Assembly: GCA_964058845.1 (NCBI GenBank)
Contig: CAXKVR010000567.1
Location: forward strand, 1 to 19,250
Length of the DNA: 19,250 bases
Reading direction: 5' to 3'
Source: Carex sylvatica
Lineage: Eukaryota; Streptophyta; Magnoliopsida; Poales; Cyperaceae
In this document: piece after piece, positions 17,803 to 19,250 of the stretch
How the letters are laid out: each line of letters begins with the position of its first letter
How positions within the stretch are numbered: the first letter of the stretch is position 1
Program-made: the position numbers and the translations under genes
The notes under the pieces: generated by a model
Databases searched by the model: none
Told to the model about the DNA's origin: nothing
The model's input: only the letters and a program-made list of their open reading frames with translations

Positions 17803-18527
17803 GCAAGTGCTGTAGCAACACTGGCGGCTTATGGAGCCACTTTTAGTTCTCAGAGACAAGACAAAGTAATGAAGAACTCAAAGGATGAAACAACAAAATG
17901 GATAGACAGTTTCCAAGAACCTGATAATTGTGTCCGTTTTAATAGCTACAATTGCATTCTCTGCTGCTTTCAATGTACCGGGATCGTACAATGGCGATGG
18001 AGTAGCAAACCTTCGTCAAAAAATGCAATACAACATCTTCCTCGTACTCGATATATACTATTGCCATGTCAACCTCTGGGTGTGCAGCAATGTTGCTTGT
18101 GGTTGCAAAGGCGGTTAGTAACCGGGGCTCTTGGACTTGCTTTTCTCTTTCCTTGTATTTCTTGTGGACATCCTTATTCACTATGCAATTGGCCTTTATC
18201 ATTGCCATATCAGCAGCATTGGGTGATGGTAAAGGTATAGCTGCCACCAAGTCCTTCATTTCTTTTATTTCAGTGTCTTTCTTTTTCTGTACAGTACGTG
18301 CTATCTGTAATATAGGCTCCCCAGCAAAATTTAGGACGATACGAAAATTTATTTCTTCTACGAAAGAACAAACACAAGCAACACGCCAAATTGCTATTCA
18401 GTTTCCCATGTTGGCCTCCTATGTTAGCAGATCTAATTTGTTTTTTTTCTTGAACTTGTTTTTTTACATCGTAACCCAAGCTTTATTGTTGACAATACCA
18501 TTATTTGAGCAAAAGACGCAGCAGTAA
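17803..18527 (+). other. Exon 4 (PGG/transmembrane exon) with two frame changes
   Basis: The first part reads through TTKWID in one frame (to about 17904). TVSKNL and the first PGG helix follow in the next frame (from 17906), and the remaining helices (TIAMSTSGCAAM onward) lie in the third (from 18057). The second shift is explained by ATAT at 18053-18056; removing four bases joins LVLD to TIAM in frame. The tail, rich in Phe and Leu, ends at TAA 18525-18527. Confidence 0.82.
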
Positions 18528-18779
18528 TTGCTCTGTTGATAAGGATAGTATGTTTTTATAGTGTATGGATATGTTACTTTGGTGTGGAAATTATATATTT
18601 TGTAAAATTTATTAACTATGAGTGTTTTCTTTGGTAGATATGTAGTGTTCTTGAGGCATGAATTAACATTTCAAATTTTTAATAATTTTTGTAGTATTAT
18701 ATAGGGAAGAGGAAAATTCTCAGGCTAGAGAAAATTTGAGCCACTTTATACCATAATTCAATTACACCCAACATATATA
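18528..18779. other. 3' flank of the ankyrin pseudogene
   Basis: AT-rich sequence that should contain the 3' untranslated region. No canonical polyadenylation motif stands out. No other gene is seen. Confidence 0.45.
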
Positions 18780-18990
18780 CTCTTTTAAAAGAGGACAAGC
18801 TATATATTTTAGAAACATTTTTACTATTTTTTTAGATGGATATGTATAAAATTATTACTTTTAAATGGTCCAAAATATTTAGATCAAGTGATTTTTTATA
18901 TATCTAAAAAAATAGTACAAAAATATTGAAAAATGTAATTTTTTTTCCTACAAGTACATTTTCATATGGAATTCATGTTAAAAAATGTTC
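18780..18990. repeat. Third, decayed relative of the foldback MITE
   Basis: ACTATTTTTTTAGAT (18823-18837) is perfectly inverted at 18902-18916, and the match extends imperfectly on both sides. The sequence parallels the 3371-3751 MITE: TACTATTT arm cores, AGATGG at the loop edge, a TAAATGGTCC loop like its TTCAATGGTCT, and an arm containing AAATGTACTTGTAGG like AAATGTGCTTGGAGA. The ends and duplication are worn away. Confidence 0.6.
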
Positions 18991-19250
18991 AGGTTGACTG
19001 TTAAGACTTTCAAATAGAGATATAGACCAATGTGCGCTTTACATATATAATTACTTGGGTTATTCATTTTTAATTTTGTGATTTCCTCAATTTTAAATAT
19101 TATAATACAACAAAATACAATGCTAAAATAAGTAATAATATGGTTATCAATATATAGATTACATGCTAAAATTAGACATAAAATCGATAAAATTAGACGT
19201 AAATTTGTATGGCATGGAGGTAACTCTACTAGAAGAAAATACTCCTTAGT
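18991..19250. other. Intergenic, no gene seen
   Basis: AT-rich sequence with no recognisable gene or element end. Confidence 0.5.

Larger units (their letters stand above)
15726..18527 (+). pseudogene. ACD6-like ankyrin-repeat protein with PGG domain, disrupted
   Basis: Four exons fit GT-AG rules and phase: 15726-16010 (phase 1), 16108-16689 (phase 1), 16804-17366 (phase 0), 17803-18527 (TAA). The family are plasma-membrane proteins with N-terminal ankyrin repeats and a C-terminal multi-helix PGG domain; ACD6 of Arabidopsis acts in salicylic-acid-linked defence. Ankyrin signatures include NTMLHIAAEQGH, ETPLYLAARAGH, DTVLHEAARYGH, STPIHYAASSGD, SSPLHVAAQ and NTPLHIASMNGF. PGG signatures are SVLIATIAFSAAFNVPGSY and later hydrophobic helices (about 18080-18320 and 18415-18505). 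Lesions: frame change at about 15918-15929 (CPDLY to SGSIDH), TAG at 16566-16568 inside an ankyrin repeat, frame change at 17904-17906, and an apparent 4-bp ATAT insertion at 18053-18056. A full product is unlikely. Assembly error could explain some indels but would also have to explain the stop codon. Confidence 0.88.

Overview
The window looks like nuclear DNA of a flowering plant. It is AT-rich, has GT-AG introns, is crowded with plant transposable elements, and carries one ACD6-like ankyrin/PGG gene body. A monocot is a weak guess only. I see no intact protein-coding gene. Both multi-exon genes that can be reconstructed (a transposon-borne gene and the ankyrin gene) are broken.

Layout. 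1-559: 5' end of a minus-strand Ty1/copia retrotransposon (gag start, iMet-type primer binding site, LTR), cut by the window edge. 560-3114: AT-rich intergenic DNA with a candidate MITE (838-1237), one arm of a dispersed repeat (2425-2620) and a short perfect inverted repeat (2691-2768). 3115-4075: an element with 14-bp terminal inverted repeats, itself interrupted by a long foldback MITE (3371-3751). 4316-4440: a decayed relative of that MITE. 4532-10147: a 5.6-kb CACTA (En/Spm) element with a TGT target duplication, dense subterminal repeats and a decayed accessory gene (Transposase_24-like N-terminus, Ulp1-like protease C-terminus); no TNP2 transposase is seen. 10170-10732: a non-autonomous hAT element (duplication GCGTGTAT). 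12001-12696: a second, GC-rich hAT element (duplication ATTAGAAG). 12922-12981: a tRNA-derived SINE-like remnant. 13344-15330: a tRNA-derived SINE split inside its B box by a second CACTA element (13414-15257, duplication AGT). 15443-18527: promoter motifs and a four-exon ACD6-like pseudogene. 18780-18990: a third relative of the foldback MITE.

How it fits together. This is nested, sequential transposition beside a decaying member of a defence-associated ankyrin family. The target duplications and interrupted hosts give a partial order: SINE before the second CACTA; 3115-4075 element before the foldback MITE. I find no evidence of a new molecular system. The most informative points are the SINE/CACTA nesting, the protease gene that keeps its catalytic residues despite nonsense codons, and the lesion pattern of the ankyrin gene. 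Gene models are manual, from splice-site phase and remembered family patterns; no database search was possible.
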